This document shows positions 21,776-33,713 of a DNA stretch of 64,000 bases, piece after piece; the first letter of the stretch is position 1; every line of letters starts with the position of its first letter. Below the pieces are notes generated by a model, which ran no database searches, was not told the DNA's origin, and saw only the letters and a list, made by a program, of their open reading frames with translations. Source of the DNA: Alentia gelatinosa. Taxonomy: Eukaryota; Annelida; Polychaeta; Phyllodocida; Polynoidae. The stretch is from positions 30,593,360 through 30,657,359 of the forward strand of contig OX465583.1 of assembly GCA_950022655.1 (NCBI GenBank). Direction: 5' to 3'. The translations under genes and the position numbers were made by a program.

Positions 21776-22840
21776 GTGGCGTTTTCACCTGCCGCAAATG
21801 ACCACCGATTATAGCATTGCTCACTGCCGACCGATTATTCGACAAATCTAGTGCAATAATCTTCAGGTGGAAACGAAATGATCAACAATATTTCTCCCCT
21901 GCTTTATCCAATATTGCACCACAGATCAACTTCTGAACGCACCAACATAATCGAAGCACATTGAATTATTCAGTGATGCTCTGCATTATACTACCACCGC
22001 ATTTTCGCAGTACAAGTTACCAATTATGGACAACCAACCTTTCACAAGCAGAACCACCAAGTGATCTTTGTATCAAATATTCGATTAGGGTAGTAGATAA
22101 CCATTGGAAACTATTTAGAATATAGTTCTGCATCGATCATTAGATTCAATGGTTGGTCCTTATCAACCCTGAAATAAAGGGATTTTGATTTAATCAGACA
22201 AATAAGAATTCGTCGGTGGTGCCAGCATTGTGTTAAGTATTGTGGCACTTCCACCGACTATGGCATTTAGCACCGCTGACTGATTAAACATCTAGTCGGC
22301 AGGAGTAAACGGAAATGCTCAACGATTCTTCTCTCACACCTTATGGAATTTGACATGGCCCACCGACTTTCGCACCCACTACCGAGATCAAGGAGTATTG
22401 AATCATTCGATGGCGGTCTGCATTTTACAAACAAAAGTCGGCCAGTGACCACGGCATTTTACCAGTGCAGGGACCTGTTTCACTAGTTTCGTGACATGTC
22501 TGTGACACCATACAGACATTGGGGTTGTCTAGTTTCGTGACAACAGAAGTAGCTGCCCTTCGGAAAAGAAAACCCCAAACATAAGAATTAGACAAATCTA
22601 CACTAGGTTCGTGACATAAGTGTTAGACAGACATGAAAAGCGGCACCAACAGTGCAAGCAAGAACGGACAAAACAAAGCCTAATGTCTAGTTCTTATGAA
22701 ACTGGACACACCATCTAGACGCCATCTAGACATGTCACAAAACTAGTGAAACAGGTCCCTGGTCACTGATAATGTGCCACTGACCTTTTGCAACGTGAAC
22801 CACTGATCCACGTTTGTACAGCGGCAGGTGAAAACGCCAC
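21776..22840. mobile_element. Family 1 long member, 1.07 kb, interrupted
   Basis: The ends GTGGCGTTTTCACCTGCCGC (21776-21795) and its exact complement (22821-22840) are 20-bp perfect inverted repeats that resemble the AGGCCCTTTTCCATTGGCCG ends of the short family 1 elements. Outside, TAA precedes the left end and ATAA follows the right end, so a TAA duplication is possible but one base is out of register. Two internal segments (about 21800-22020 and 22250-22465) are diverged copies of each other. They share CCACCGA-TAT-GCAT, TGCTCAACGATT-like and GAATTATTC/GAATCATTC blocks. A family 2 element sits at 22468-22761. No transposase frame remains. Confidence 0.75.
22468..22761. mobile_element. Family 2 DNA transposon, intact copy
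   Basis: The ends are CAGGGACCTGTTTCACTAG and its complement. The 294-bp body contains GCACCAACAGTGCAAGCAAG, TAGTTCTTATGAAAC and a doubled CATCTAGAC. It aligns with 2440-3011 minus that copy's nested insert and supplies the empty ATA site at 22510-22512. Non-autonomous. It interrupts the family 1 element 21776-22840. Confidence 0.85.
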
Positions 22841-22876
22841 ATAAGCGGAACCAGTCCTTTGTCATTTCACATGCTG

Positions 22877-22952
22877 AGTCATTTCCATTGACTGTGCTCA
22901 ATCGTCGGTATGTGATTCCCGACTGCCATATAATCGGTCACTGGAAACTGGA
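22877..22952. mobile_element. Family 1 short fragment
   Basis: ATTTCCATTGACTGTG on the left and ATCGGTCACTGGAAAC on the right, with AATCGTCGGTAT and ATATAATCGGTC between, fit a very short family 1 copy just outside the 1.07-kb member. Confidence 0.45.
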
Positions 22953-23655
22953 TTTTACTAAAAGCATAACCCTGGTGCAGAGACAAATGAGACTGAGCAC
23001 CACTAGGAACCTGCTTGGAGACTATTGCGGCACATTCAGAGTAAGCTGTTGGCTCTCAGAGGGTCGTGACCTTTCCTTGAAGGTCATGACACTCCTCCTG
23101 AATAGGATGGTTCCCGGCAGGCAACCGCAACACCTTCGTAAGGAGACGTGTAGATGTAAAACATCACGCTAGGGACAAGCGGAGGTTGTAAGGCGGGTGT
23201 CAGCCATTACTCAAAAGCAGCGTCTTGAACTCGTCTTCCTGCCAGTTAGAGTGAGGTGCCCAATATTCCTGCACGCAATATATCATAGAATTATATCCCT
23301 GCCTGTTCATGTTTGAAAACCAAAATAAGACTAAAAACATGTGATGAGTAAACCGGTGGATAAAACAAGATAGGTCGACTCAGATTTCATGATTACATGC
23401 ATTACTGAAGCAATCAATTTTTTATATTTTCCTTAGAAAAAGTCTATGGGGATTCTTGTTATCTTTTTCAGCATCCACAAATATTGGCCAATCTTCCTTT
23501 CATCAGTGATGCAAACAAAAAAGGTGTTAATCCTATTAAACAACCAGGATGGGGTTCATTCCTCATCTGGCGTAATCATATACTCCCTATTTGTCATGAC
23601 CTACTGATCCAGATTTTAGAGTTAAAAGCCAAGCTTTTGATACGCCACAGAAGCC
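22953..23655. other. Unannotated stretch
   Basis: Only short open frames. No feature supported. Confidence 0.5.
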
Positions 23656-23882
23656 CCGAGCTAACGCCACCAGGCCCCAAAGGTAAACCACGAGGGTCGA
23701 GGGGTAAGCCATGAGGTTTCCGGCGTACGCCACACAGTACCCTACGTGCGCCATACAGTACCCGCGTACGCACACAGTACCCGGCGTACGCCACACAGTA
23801 CCTGGCGTGCGCCAATCAGGGCCTGGCGTACGCTACTCAGGACTCGGCGCACGCCAACAAGTGCCTGACGCGCCCCACAGGC
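23656..23882 (+). repeat. 21-bp minisatellite, ~11 units
   Basis: Units follow the pattern CCGGCGTACGCCACACAGTA plus one base, almost all 21 bp. The first three (from 23656) are strongly diverged and later ones are more alike. GGCGTACGCC is self-complementary. Because 21 bp is seven codons, several frames on both strands stay open (for example 23711-23893 plus, 23742-23933 minus). The PGVRHTV-type repeats in these frames are consequences of the array and not good evidence for protein. Confidence 0.9.
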
Positions 23883-24189
23883 TGAAGAATTAGCATGGTG
23901 CAGACAGCAAGGCGCCACCATGCAGATTTTCATCCTATCGTCCTCATCTCATCAATAGGGAATATTAAAAGATACTCAGATGCAAAGCACAAGGATAGTC
24001 AGGGACAAAAATGTGCAATCTGCTTCTGGTACTAATACATTTGACCAGGGGGAAATATCTAGGGGAAAATATGAAACCATCATTTGCGGTATTATTGAGA
24101 GTTATATCAAAGTGTGTGATATCCTTTCATGTATATTGTTGGCTGGGGACCAAGTGAGGTGAACATATTCACAGGACGACAATTTTAGT

Positions 24190-24485
24190 TTATTAACCTT
24201 TACACCATCGCGTAAAGACGCCTGTATCGGCTGTGTCCACTAATATTATCATTTAGATCTATACCCCCACATTAGACGCCTGAGTAGAAAGCGTGGATGA
24301 TAAATCTTACGTGTATCTACGCGCAGGTAATGGCTGTATTGGGCGTCCTTCGTAGATATATACCTAAATATAGCAATGGACGTTGACGTAGACATACGCA
24401 ATCATATAGATAACAAAAATGTTTATTGTACATATGCACAGTCCCCTGTACACACATTATCTGCTGCAGCTAACATCAACATACA
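24190..24485 (+). repeat. Dispersed repeat shared with 39730-40090, copy 1
   Basis: The left part TTAACCTTTACACCATCGCG, then GGCTGTGTCCACTAAT, and the right part CAGTCCCCTGTACACACATT followed by CTGCTGCAGCTAACATCAAC, match 39730-40090 in order. Inside, AGACGCC and GTAGATAT-like motifs recur in both orientations. ATCGCG...GTATCG-GGCT also resembles 45266-45300. Confidence 0.65.
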
Positions 24486-25396
24486 CTTGAGGAAATCTCA
24501 ATTATAAGACGCAGTTGTAATGTTGTAATCCATCCTTTCTGGCAGAGAGACAGGTACATATTAATCAGGAGAATGAAGAAAACGAAAATTTGGCTTTGTA
24601 ACAGTTTGGCCAGTCACCAATGAATATACCCCGTTAAGATATCATATAACATAATTAAATCATTATATGACAATACCTATAATTCTTCACGTGCCCCAGG
24701 CTGGTGCTCCAAATCTTGAATTAGCAGTTTCGTAAAGAAGCTAAACAAACCTTCAATGTGAAATCTAGTTGCAGAACTTTTAAACCGACTGAAATTTGTA
24801 CGCTAGTTCTAGTAGTTATGTATATGAAATGATTGGTCTCTTACTCATGTGTAATCCTAAAGGGTTTGTTTGATGGGTTCTAAGTCCGGTCAACTACTAC
24901 AGGCCCTTTCTCAAGGTTTACCCTTTTCTAATTACTTTGATATCGATACAGCCGTAATTTATGTGAAAGGTGCTAGAGTCTTAACCAGAAAGCACTTTCC
25001 TCACCTCAATTTCCGCTTTCCAGCGCTACCCCTCAGTCTCTCTTCAGCTTCTACGGTACACACGCTCTTCACCTTTTTTCACCCACCCAGCCACACCTCT
25101 TGTACCTCACCTACCTTCGTATTATTTCAAATATATTATCAATTACTGATTCCTTAACTTATAATTAATTATCAATATTCATAAGGAAACTAAGATCCTT
25201 ATTTTCCTTATAGAATTCAATAAAATTGTATTGGCCCAACTACGGCCTCCTTCTTTTTCATCCAGGGATATTGGGTAATGACACTGTGTACACATCTCCA
25301 AGTGTCTGTGGCACAAAGTAAGCATCAGTTCCCCAAAACAAATGAAATAACAATAAAGAAAGATGTTAAGTCCTATTAAGTTATTCTCAAAATTAT
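24486..25396. other. Unannotated stretch
   Basis: A pyrimidine-rich patch lies at about 25010-25110. The 95-codon frame over it (24870-25157) has no recognised domain. Confidence 0.5.
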
Positions 25397-25500
25397 GTTT
25401 TCCTTGACCGATTATCAGTTACCGATCTGCTGTTGGGAACTACTAACCGATTATTTAGTATGGGTTAGTACTATCGATGCAAGATCAGTCAATGGGAATG
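25397..25500. mobile_element. Family 1 miniature transposon, ~104 bp
   Basis: GTTTTCCTTGACCGATTATC on the left and GATCAGTCAATGGGAATG on the right are approximate complements. ACCGAT motifs lie between. Confidence 0.55.
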
Positions 25501-25824
25501 AGCAATGCATTCATTCGGTGATAAGGGCTCACTCTGGCACATATGATGAGAAAGAGCAGTCGAAACCTTTGGACCTCAAATCCTTTTTCAAGTCCGATTT
25601 ATCAAAATATATCACAAGCTATATTTCTTCAGCTGTTTAAAGTCATAAAAAGAAATAAAAATGTTAAAGTCCTGCAAGTGCTAAGTCCATGTCAAAAACC
25701 TCAAAAGTAAGGAGTTTGTTGGTGCTGAGACCCTAATAAGCCAGTCCAGTTTTTTTTAGAATCATAATTCAGCAACTTTATTGAAGACGTATCATATCAG
25801 TTTGTGAGGCTATATATTTTCATA

Positions 25825-26210
25825 AAGCTATTTTCCACTGGCCGACAAAAACAGCACCGATTAAATGAGGTCTCCGTATAATCGGTTGGTGGTCGCTGCT
25901 CATCAGTAAATAAAAATAGTTGAGGGCACTGTGTGACCTTGATTCTGCCATATTTGATGGGTCCTTTCTGATGGAATAGTCCTCCAAACTCAATGACTTT
26001 CACAGACGTTTTCAAAACCCTTTGATTGTCGGAGGAGGAATAAGTCGGTCGGTGGCCTCATAAATGCATAATCTATGCATAATTAATCACTGAGCACGTC
26101 TCTGCAGGCTTGTTTCAACTCATCAATCTGGCGTCGATACACCCGAAGAATCGATCAGTGGTTCCCGACTGCAGATCGGTGGTGAAAAGGCGGCTAGTGG
26201 AAAATGGCTT
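25825..26210. mobile_element. Family 1 miniature transposon, 386 bp, with ATA duplication
   Basis: The left end is AAGCTATTTTCCACTGGCCG and the right end is the complement of AAGCCATTTTCCACTAGCCG (18 of 20 match). ATA lies immediately outside both ends (25822-25824 and 26211-26213), the same duplication deduced for the nested copy at 2485-2768. The body has GCACCGATTAAA, ATAATCGGTTGGTGG and ATCGATCAGTGG motifs. The open frames here show nothing recognisable. Confidence 0.75.
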
Positions 26211-26500
26211 ATAGTCGGCACTGATTTCGTGTGGCGTGTCTCTCCATGGGAAATGGGAATGTAAGACTTCTGTGTCCAGGTATATAACAATACCCCATGG
26301 GGCATCGTTTGGCTTTTGTGTCTCATAACAACACAACTACGACCATGGGCATTTCCAAGGTAATGGGATATGTGGATGACAAGACCTCATCAAGAAATCA
26401 AATAACCCGAGACCTTATTGTCAGGACAGACCCTGAACACAAATTGCAACTCACGGTAATGACACACTGTCAATCTTGTAATACCACACCCATCGGCTCC

Positions 26501-26713
26501 CAACTGTTCCCAGCAGTTTAGAATAGTTCCAAGCAGCTCCGAACAGCCTCAAAAACCTCTGAGCAACCCCGAGCAGCTCCGAGCCGCCGTTCGGAGTAGA
26601 TCAGAGCTGTTCCGGGCAGCTCCAAGTAGTTCTGAGCAGTTCCAAGCAGCCACGAGCCATTTCGAGTGCCCCGGAACAGCTCCGAGCAGATCAGAGCAGT
26701 TCCGAGAATCTCG
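26501..26713 (+). repeat. 10-bp minisatellite, ~20 units
   Basis: Units alternate between GAGCAGCTCC-like and GAGCAGTTCC-like decamers with few length changes over about 210 bp. GAGCAGCTC is nearly self-complementary. The minus-strand frames (26518-26805 and 26549-26761) are repeat-derived. Confidence 0.9.
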
Positions 26714-27832
26714 TGGCAGGTCCTCTGCTGATTGTATCCTGAAGGGCCTGCGGGCCTCCATATACTGCCCGCTACTGAGGCCAAGCTGAGGGCAGGGAAT
26801 CTCACTTCACAGCAGTATGTTGTCAGTCACAGCGGTGCCACATAGATATTTTCTGTCCATATTGGTCCTTTTGCGAATTCCACTCTTTGTGTCTGTCGGA
26901 ATGTTTTATAGCATGTTTCATTATTGGTTTTATACATATTATAATGTCACTCTTTTAAATCTTTCGGATTGAATGTGTGTGATTGTTCCTGTTTTATCCT
27001 AACCAACCTTAATATGGTTAAATGTATCTTCTTGCTTTTGAAAGAGTATTGTGTGTCCCATTGCAATTTCATTTCCCCATTGTTTTGGGCTGAAATGGAA
27101 TATTTGCAATTCCTGTTTTGCTTCGGGCTTAATAATTTCTGCCTATTGAACATATCGGCATATATTAAATTTTCCATGTATCATGTTACTTGTGCTCTTT
27201 GGTCATCGATGTATTTTCCATAAGTCAATATTCTACTTATCCTATTACTCGCCCTAAGTATCGTTCCTTGCCTGTCCGAGAGATGACTCCAGACATTTTT
27301 AGCCACAGGGTAAAAGATCCATTTGCTAAACGGATGAGAAGGAACCTTACACAAGGATAGGGTCCAGAGGAACTTGTGTATCAAAAAGTGTTTCTATAAC
27401 TGCTGCTACCGTCACAGATAAAGCCAGCAAAAAAGAACCAAATCCATTCGCATTCCATGCTTTCACCTCCTACTCTACAGGAATATTTATCCTCAACGAA
27501 CAACAGATAAATAGCCAAAATATACCCCCCTCTAACACCATACAATACACTATCAGTGGGCACCATAGGACACACTCTCTAAGCAAATAAGAAGAAAAGC
27601 CCTTTGATCCTGCAGACCTTCTGTATAGTGATATATGAAGCTGTAGGAGCCAATCCGCTCTGCCACTACATGTAGATGAAGACCCAATGCCCCGTCAGTG
27701 GCTCTACAAGTCTCTGAGCTGCTCAGGAGGCCAGAGGGCCCGGTGTCTGGTCAGTTGCTCCCTGGCCCCGCGTAAGCTGTGTTGTGGCTCGTCGCCTTGG
27801 GGTTGTTGTTGGCAGGCAGTGGATTTTATCCC
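26714..27832. other. Unannotated stretch
   Basis: Overlapping short frames exist on both strands but none is recognisable. GC rises near 27690-27830 just before the small transposon. Confidence 0.45.
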
Positions 27833-27934
27833 TCCGTTTGCACTAGACGATTTTGGTCTGCGATTCTTGAATTTAGGACCGCCTGAAGAATATGTGTCGT
27901 CGACGACGACTAGAAATCGGCCAGTGTAGATGCC
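27833..27934. mobile_element. Miniature element with CACTAG-CGATT ends, ~100 bp
   Basis: CCGTTTGCACTAGACGATTT on the left is an approximate complement of AAATCGGCCAGTGTAGATGC on the right. TGCGATTCTTGAATT and CGCCTGA-GA match 44566-44605. CGTCGTCGACGACGACTAG forms the right arm base. No coding sequence. Confidence 0.6.
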
Positions 27935-28022
27935 AATATTGAATAAAGGATGACCATTTCTGGTCGTCACATTACGCCACGACTATTCGCTAAACTATCT
28001 ACCGCCTGTTACACCCTTAAAA

Positions 28023-28139
28023 GTAATAAACTCCCACACATGTAATGACCCTTAAATGTAATAAAATTTCAACCACATTTGTAATAAACTCCTTTGAATG
28101 TAATAAAGATCAATGACTAGTAATAGACCAGTACATTTA
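28023..28139 (+). repeat. Irregular GTAATAAA tandem repeat
   Basis: Six units each begin GTAATAAA, GTAATGAC or GTAATAGA and are 16-23 bp long. The AATAAA hexamers are part of the repeat, so I do not call polyadenylation sites. Confidence 0.65.
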
Positions 28140-29372
28140 CAAATAAAATTAAACTGTTTATATTTTATAGTTTATAGGTCTATCTCATGCTCTGTCTCTG
28201 AAGTATGGGAAACAAAAGACCCCTTGCTTCAGAAATGTATAGAGGCAAGGTTTCTACATTCCACATACATTCGATCAATATCATTTCCCTGAATATGGTA
28301 CAAAATCTGTTACTAGGGCATAAAGCAACCAATCAACCAACATTCCAATACTGTCTAATATTCTTTCTCGAAAACCACCTGAAAACACAGTATCCTTAGG
28401 GACATTCAGCAAATAGGTTTGAGAGGAAGAGTGACTGGGTTCATTGAAAGATTCAAAAGCACCGAACAGTAGGATGTAGTACAGTCCACACTATGTATAC
28501 GCTCGTTTATGACATTTTCCTGTTATAATCTACACATCCCACCACCTAATTCTACAAGACAGGAGAATACTTGGTACCTTCTTCAATTTCCTTTGGTATA
28601 AACAAAACACTTACAAAATAGGAAACAAAAGGATTCAGGACTCACGTGCTAATTTTGACAACATTTGGGATAACTTGAATTTGTCATAGGTGTCATTTAG
28701 ATGACTCAGCACTGCCTAGTCACACTAATACTAACTGAACGTGCATGAATATTTGGGTATGTACCAGATCGCCTTCAAGTTCCCTTACTTCAGATAGTTA
28801 CCGCTACACACGGTGGCATCATGTGTTATGTGATATGACATATTTGTCAAATTGCATTGCCCCCTGCCCAGACAGCGAACAATACCATGTATCAATTGCC
28901 AACTCTTATGTAACCGCTTCATCATCTTTCGGAAACCGCATTCAACCATTGCAATTGTGCATGAAGTAACAGAATAAATACGATGAGCACTATATCTCTG
29001 ATTTTGGCGTCAGTAATCTACAGTAGAACCCAGATTACGGAGCCATCTTCAGTGTCGGGCCAAAGGGTACCTTCATGCTGGGGTAAACTTAAATATCTAA
29101 TATAGAGGAATGAAATTCGGTTCCGAGAAAAGGTTTCCCCTTAGATGGATTGTCCAATCAAGCAGTGGCAGGGCTGTACCTTTAACCTCGTAATTTTATC
29201 ATTATGATTATCTTTTAAAAGGGCTTAGCTCTCTTGGTGATATAATACCAGGTTAACATATAGGTGCAGTTGCCTGTAACATGAGACTTTTTTGCTAACA
29301 GAGATGTGCTGAAGAAACAGAACTTACCACAAGGTAAGACCCCCTTGTTCCAACCTAAGCCTTCCTAACCCC
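28140..29372. other. Unannotated stretch
   Basis: No gene, RNA or repeat array recognised. Confidence 0.5.
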
Positions 29373-29502
29373 GGAGCGCACCTATATTTCAGTGGCGTAC
29401 ACCTACCTCACACCAGCGTATACCTCTATTAACATCAGTGTATAAATCCATTGGCACCGGCGCACGCCTTCGCTACGTCGGCACACGCCTCCCGTAACAC
29501 CA
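29373..29502 (+). repeat. 21-22-bp minisatellite, six units
   Basis: Units start with GCGYACRCCT, for example GGCGTACACCTACCTCACAC then GCGTATACCTC and GCGCACGCCTTC. They are strongly diverged. The head GGCGTACRCC resembles that of the 21-bp array at 23656. Confidence 0.7.
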
Positions 29503-31462
29503 GAACAAGTGTGTCGTGCCTATGTCTCACTATCTTGTGCCCTCGAGAGTTGCTTAGCAGTTGGCTTCTGATGGGCCTGTTGATCAGAGCAGACTGTCAA
29601 ACTAATATCATGAATGATAAAGACTCATTCATCCTCGGACAGATACCATATTCCTTATGGAGAACCTGACCGTCGTTACTGGCGAAATGAATAGAATTTC
29701 TGAGATTTCCTCAGACGAGACACTCAACTGCATAAAGTCATTATCAATCCACTATTGATAAATTGTCGAGCTACAGTATGATGCATACTTCTATCTGAGG
29801 TGTGGTTTTAAAGCGTGTGGGAACAGGCAGAGCGCTATGCGAGATATAGGGCCATGAAGGCCTTTATAGCTAGGATAAGTGAGGAGAAATGATTCTTCTA
29901 GGGCAAGAAATGATATGGGAAAAAAAGCGGCACCACATACTTCATTGTCATCAAAGGTACCAAAATGAGCCAAAATTGACAGGCAATTCCTTATTAATCA
30001 CCATCTTAAATGACAAGCGGATGGCTTAATAAGGTATATATAAACAGAAATCCTGAGCAGGTCACTATTAAAGTCTTTGTCCAGAACTTTCTGGTGTCTG
30101 CCTCGATACCTAGACTGGCCTCTTTCACTGAGTCTTACCCATCTTCCTAGCGCCCATTGCCTTAGACATCCATCTCCACTCGGCCTTTGATTCCTCGACT
30201 TGCCAGGCGTTAGAGGAAGTCCTTATATATTTACAGAATGCGTTTGATTTCTCGATGAATGTTCATAATAACAGACCTAGGCAAGTCTAGTGAATACCTA
30301 AGGCGGACTGCCTAAAGTCAAAAGAAACACATTTCATATATTTATGACAGAGTGATAGATATTACCTTCGTGGTTATAGTAATGGTACATCATGCTCTCT
30401 GGGCTACAGGAGGATGTAGAGAGAGCTGGTCAGTAGAGCAGGGCGAGAATCGCAGGCTGTCATATGAGACTATTCATTTAGGAATTGCGTAAACGTCAGT
30501 TTAAAGCTTATATAAATCAATTAGGCTAGGTTAATAAATTCTAAAACCTAGGCTCCACCCAACACATGCGCAGAGGATGTGTAGAGTGGAGCTATGGGTT
30601 ATATCTCAACTGGGAGAGTTGTGAGAGGTGAGTACCAAAACGGGACCATTCTGTCCAACCATTATTCTGGGACCTTGTACTAATTTATACCTGGAGAGTT
30701 TGGGGCAGTTGTTACATACCTCAAGCCCTGCATTGGACCTATAAATACCTGAGGGCTCTCCCTGGTCATGATCACAGTATGTCTGACTGTGAGAGTAGAC
30801 ACATCGCCAAAGGTATACTGACCAGTACCAAGACAGAGGAAAACACATTATATGTAGTTAGTGTAAGTACAATAATTAAAACTAATTAGTTATCAACACA
30901 GATATTTACACAGGATGATGTTACTGTGTGTTGCATGCTTTCTTATATGTATACAAACTGAAAGAGAGATGTATATATTTGAGAGAGTCTGTGTATGTGT
31001 TAGTGTGTGACTATATGTCTGTTTGTACCATACAGTGCATGCCTTTGTCTCTGTGTATAAAACCTCACATATACAGAGTTATACAACTGGTATAATGGTC
31101 CATACTCAATCTATAACTTAAAAGATATTACTTATCATACTCACTCTAACAAATGTGCCATATTGTATAGCTGTGTATTCCAGTCTCAACTTACTAAACA
31201 CAGCCGGGTGCATGTGTTCTCACTGAGACTCAGGGAGTCAGTGAAGCATACACAGTGCTCAGAGTATTTTTATAGATGGTCTAGAGCAGACAGTGCAGGT
31301 AACCTCGTCGCGACGTGGACTCGATACCTCAGCCATGATATTCACCTATATACCCCGTTCTGCACGTGCCTGACGGTCGTGTAGGCGGGGCTCACTCTTT
31401 TGAATTAATTAACAGAGATTGGTTTGTATCAGCTTTAAAGTCTACCGCTTCTTGGAGTATAG
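29503..31462. other. 2 kb, nothing recognised
   Basis: TG-rich low-complexity DNA at about 30980-31030. No supported gene. Confidence 0.5.
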
Positions 31463-31513
31463 TGATGCCCAGATGTTTGTGATGCCAGGATGCTTATGAT
31501 GCCAGGATGTTGG
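31463..31513 (+). repeat. Three tandem 17-bp units
   Basis: TGATGCCCAGATGTTTG, TGATGCCAGGATGCTTA and TGATGCCAGGATGTTGG follow each other without gaps. Confidence 0.9.
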
Positions 31514-33687
31514 CTGGTTCGCTCAGTCCACGGTAGATGGGGCCTCCAGCTGTCCCGTAACTAACCTTAATTCCTAAATTAACCACCAATTGGTGGAGAG
31601 AAGTGACATTAAGTAGCATTAATAGTAATATGCTGATGTGGGTGTGGTTCAGATCCAGGTTCGCCATTTTTTACATAGTAGACCAGAGCTACTTTCATGC
31701 ACTCTTTGAGTTTTCCCCCTCTTTTAAGCAAATGACAAAGACACCCGTAGATGGCATAAGGGCAGCTGCAGTAAATCCACATTAAGCCTACCCTGTCTAT
31801 ACTACCCCTCATGGTGTGAGTGTTCCCTGTACGTTCGAGGTAAGCCATGGATGGGTAAGTAGGGATCAATAGGCACATTAAGAGAGAATCTGGTCGATCA
31901 GATCCTCTGAAAGCATAGTCTTGTAGTTGCGGTGACGCCAAAATCATCTTACAAACGAGACATCGCAGCTCTGAGAGCTCAGAATAATATGGAGAACAGT
32001 AGCTTCAGATTTATCCTACCCCTGTGGCGTAGTGATCATTGACTTACTAGAGAGAGATTTGCCTACATCCACCGGGTAAAAGATGCAGAGGGTAAAAGGA
32101 TGCAACCCCTGAACAAACAATCATCTTATATTTTAATCAATAAAATAGAGAACGCCTAAACATGTCGGAGCGATTGCATCAAAACTGCAATAAGTTTAGA
32201 TTTCCTTAACATGTATGATTGACAGTTACTGAGACAATATAGAAGACAAGCACCGATGCTAGCAGTAAAGTGATTCCTCAAAACTCTGGTTCTGACAGGA
32301 TTGGAACCCCTTGGGTTTCATAAATAAAAGTGCCACTGACTAGCTTCGCTTCGTGAATTACTCTGCAGTGAGACTCGGTGGAGCACGGACCAAGCTATTT
32401 TCATCTCGTGGGTTTCCTTCTAAATACTTCATGTATCTAAGTCGCAAAAGCTATTGCAGTATCCTAAAATAACGATGGCTTTTGCCCTATTGTTTTTTAG
32501 GCATATATACTCGACCACTAAGCTAGAATATTCCCCGGAGGTGAACATATTATTAGTATCTGGAATGAAATAGGCTACTTAATGAGCACAAATAGTATAA
32601 TGAGCCAAATCATTGGTGTTCAGGCCTCAGGGATATAAAACCTGAACTCTATTCCTTAATTCATCTCCTTGTCTTTTTCCACCCCAGCTGTATGCTGTAT
32701 AAAACACATGCCATTATATTAGGGTTGCTAAAGGCCTTTCTCCACTTTTCGTGATTTTCAAGTACATAATGATAAAGAAACATAATTACTGAGCCCGTAG
32801 TGATGGCCGTTCCCAATATTTATTCCGTAATTAGTTATGGGACGAAAGACCTCAAATGGACTTCACTATGGGTACAGTAAATACGTTTCCTCATAGTCTG
32901 TAATAACAGGCAATAGATCTGGCATAGACGCAGAGGTAGTCTGATTCGGGAGCTGCATCCTTCATCGGGAACTTTGTTATTAATCACTGACCGATTATGT
33001 AGCAAATATTAGTCAATAGTAGTACAGGGACACACATACCGATCTAGTATCGATAACGACAAAATTTGCCATCGCCATGCACCGCTGATAAATATCAAAC
33101 CCGGTTGACCTTTGTCATTGAGGAATAGGGTCATGGTTCCAAAAGATCAGACAGTAGGCTTGAAAATGGTGTTAGAGATTGGGGTGATTACTCCCTTTTT
33201 CAAAGACAGCGGGAATTTATTCGATTCAATTATGACATTGAACATATTAATTATGATGCCTGGATTCCAAGTCAAGATAGCTTTTGATAACTCTATTATA
33301 AGATATGGTATTCCGTCGATTTATCGTGTTCTAAAGATTTAAATGATGTTTATCTTAATAGATAATTTGTAATAAATGTTATCTAAAATGATATTGAAGA
33401 TGGTACATCCAGAGGTAGCAGATATTGAGTTATCCTAGCTAAAATTCTAACTTTAAGTAGAGCAGCCAGAGAGCGTAATTCCGTGGCCTTTCACGGTATT
33501 CCACCGTTTGAAAGTTATCTTATCAAACATTCCTCAGGTACCACATGAAGGTGCACAGGTGAGTCAACAGCCTACCGGTAGCCAGCACTGGCACATGTTT
33601 ATCCAGGTTCCGGTCGGACTTTGATATGCAGGGCAGGGGCCCTGAAATAGAATTGGGAATATTCTTCATGTGGATATGTGCCAAATA
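31514..33687. other. Unannotated stretch with one short shared hairpin
   Basis: 32340-32372 (TAGCTTCGCTTCGTGAATTA then CTCTGCAG) is the right half of the hairpin at 58911-58955. GATTTATCCTACCCCTGTGG at 32009 resembles the left end of the element at 48778. Family 1-like ACTGACCGATTATG lies near 32986. The 112-codon minus frame 31609-31947 has no motif I know. Confidence 0.4.
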
Positions 33688-33713
33688 ATCGGCCAATGGA
33701 AGCATGGGTTTAC
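33688..33713. repeat. Family 1 right end, solo
   Basis: AATCGGCCAATGGAAGCATG is a family 1 right end. Its left end is not clear. From 33714 to 34648 nothing is recognised. Confidence 0.5.

Noticed and set aside
28023..28139. Cluster of AATAAA polyadenylation signals
   Set aside because: The hexamers are part of an irregular tandem repeat and no gene ends here.
31609..31947. 112-codon minus-strand frame
   Set aside because: No recognisable motif and no supporting exon signals.
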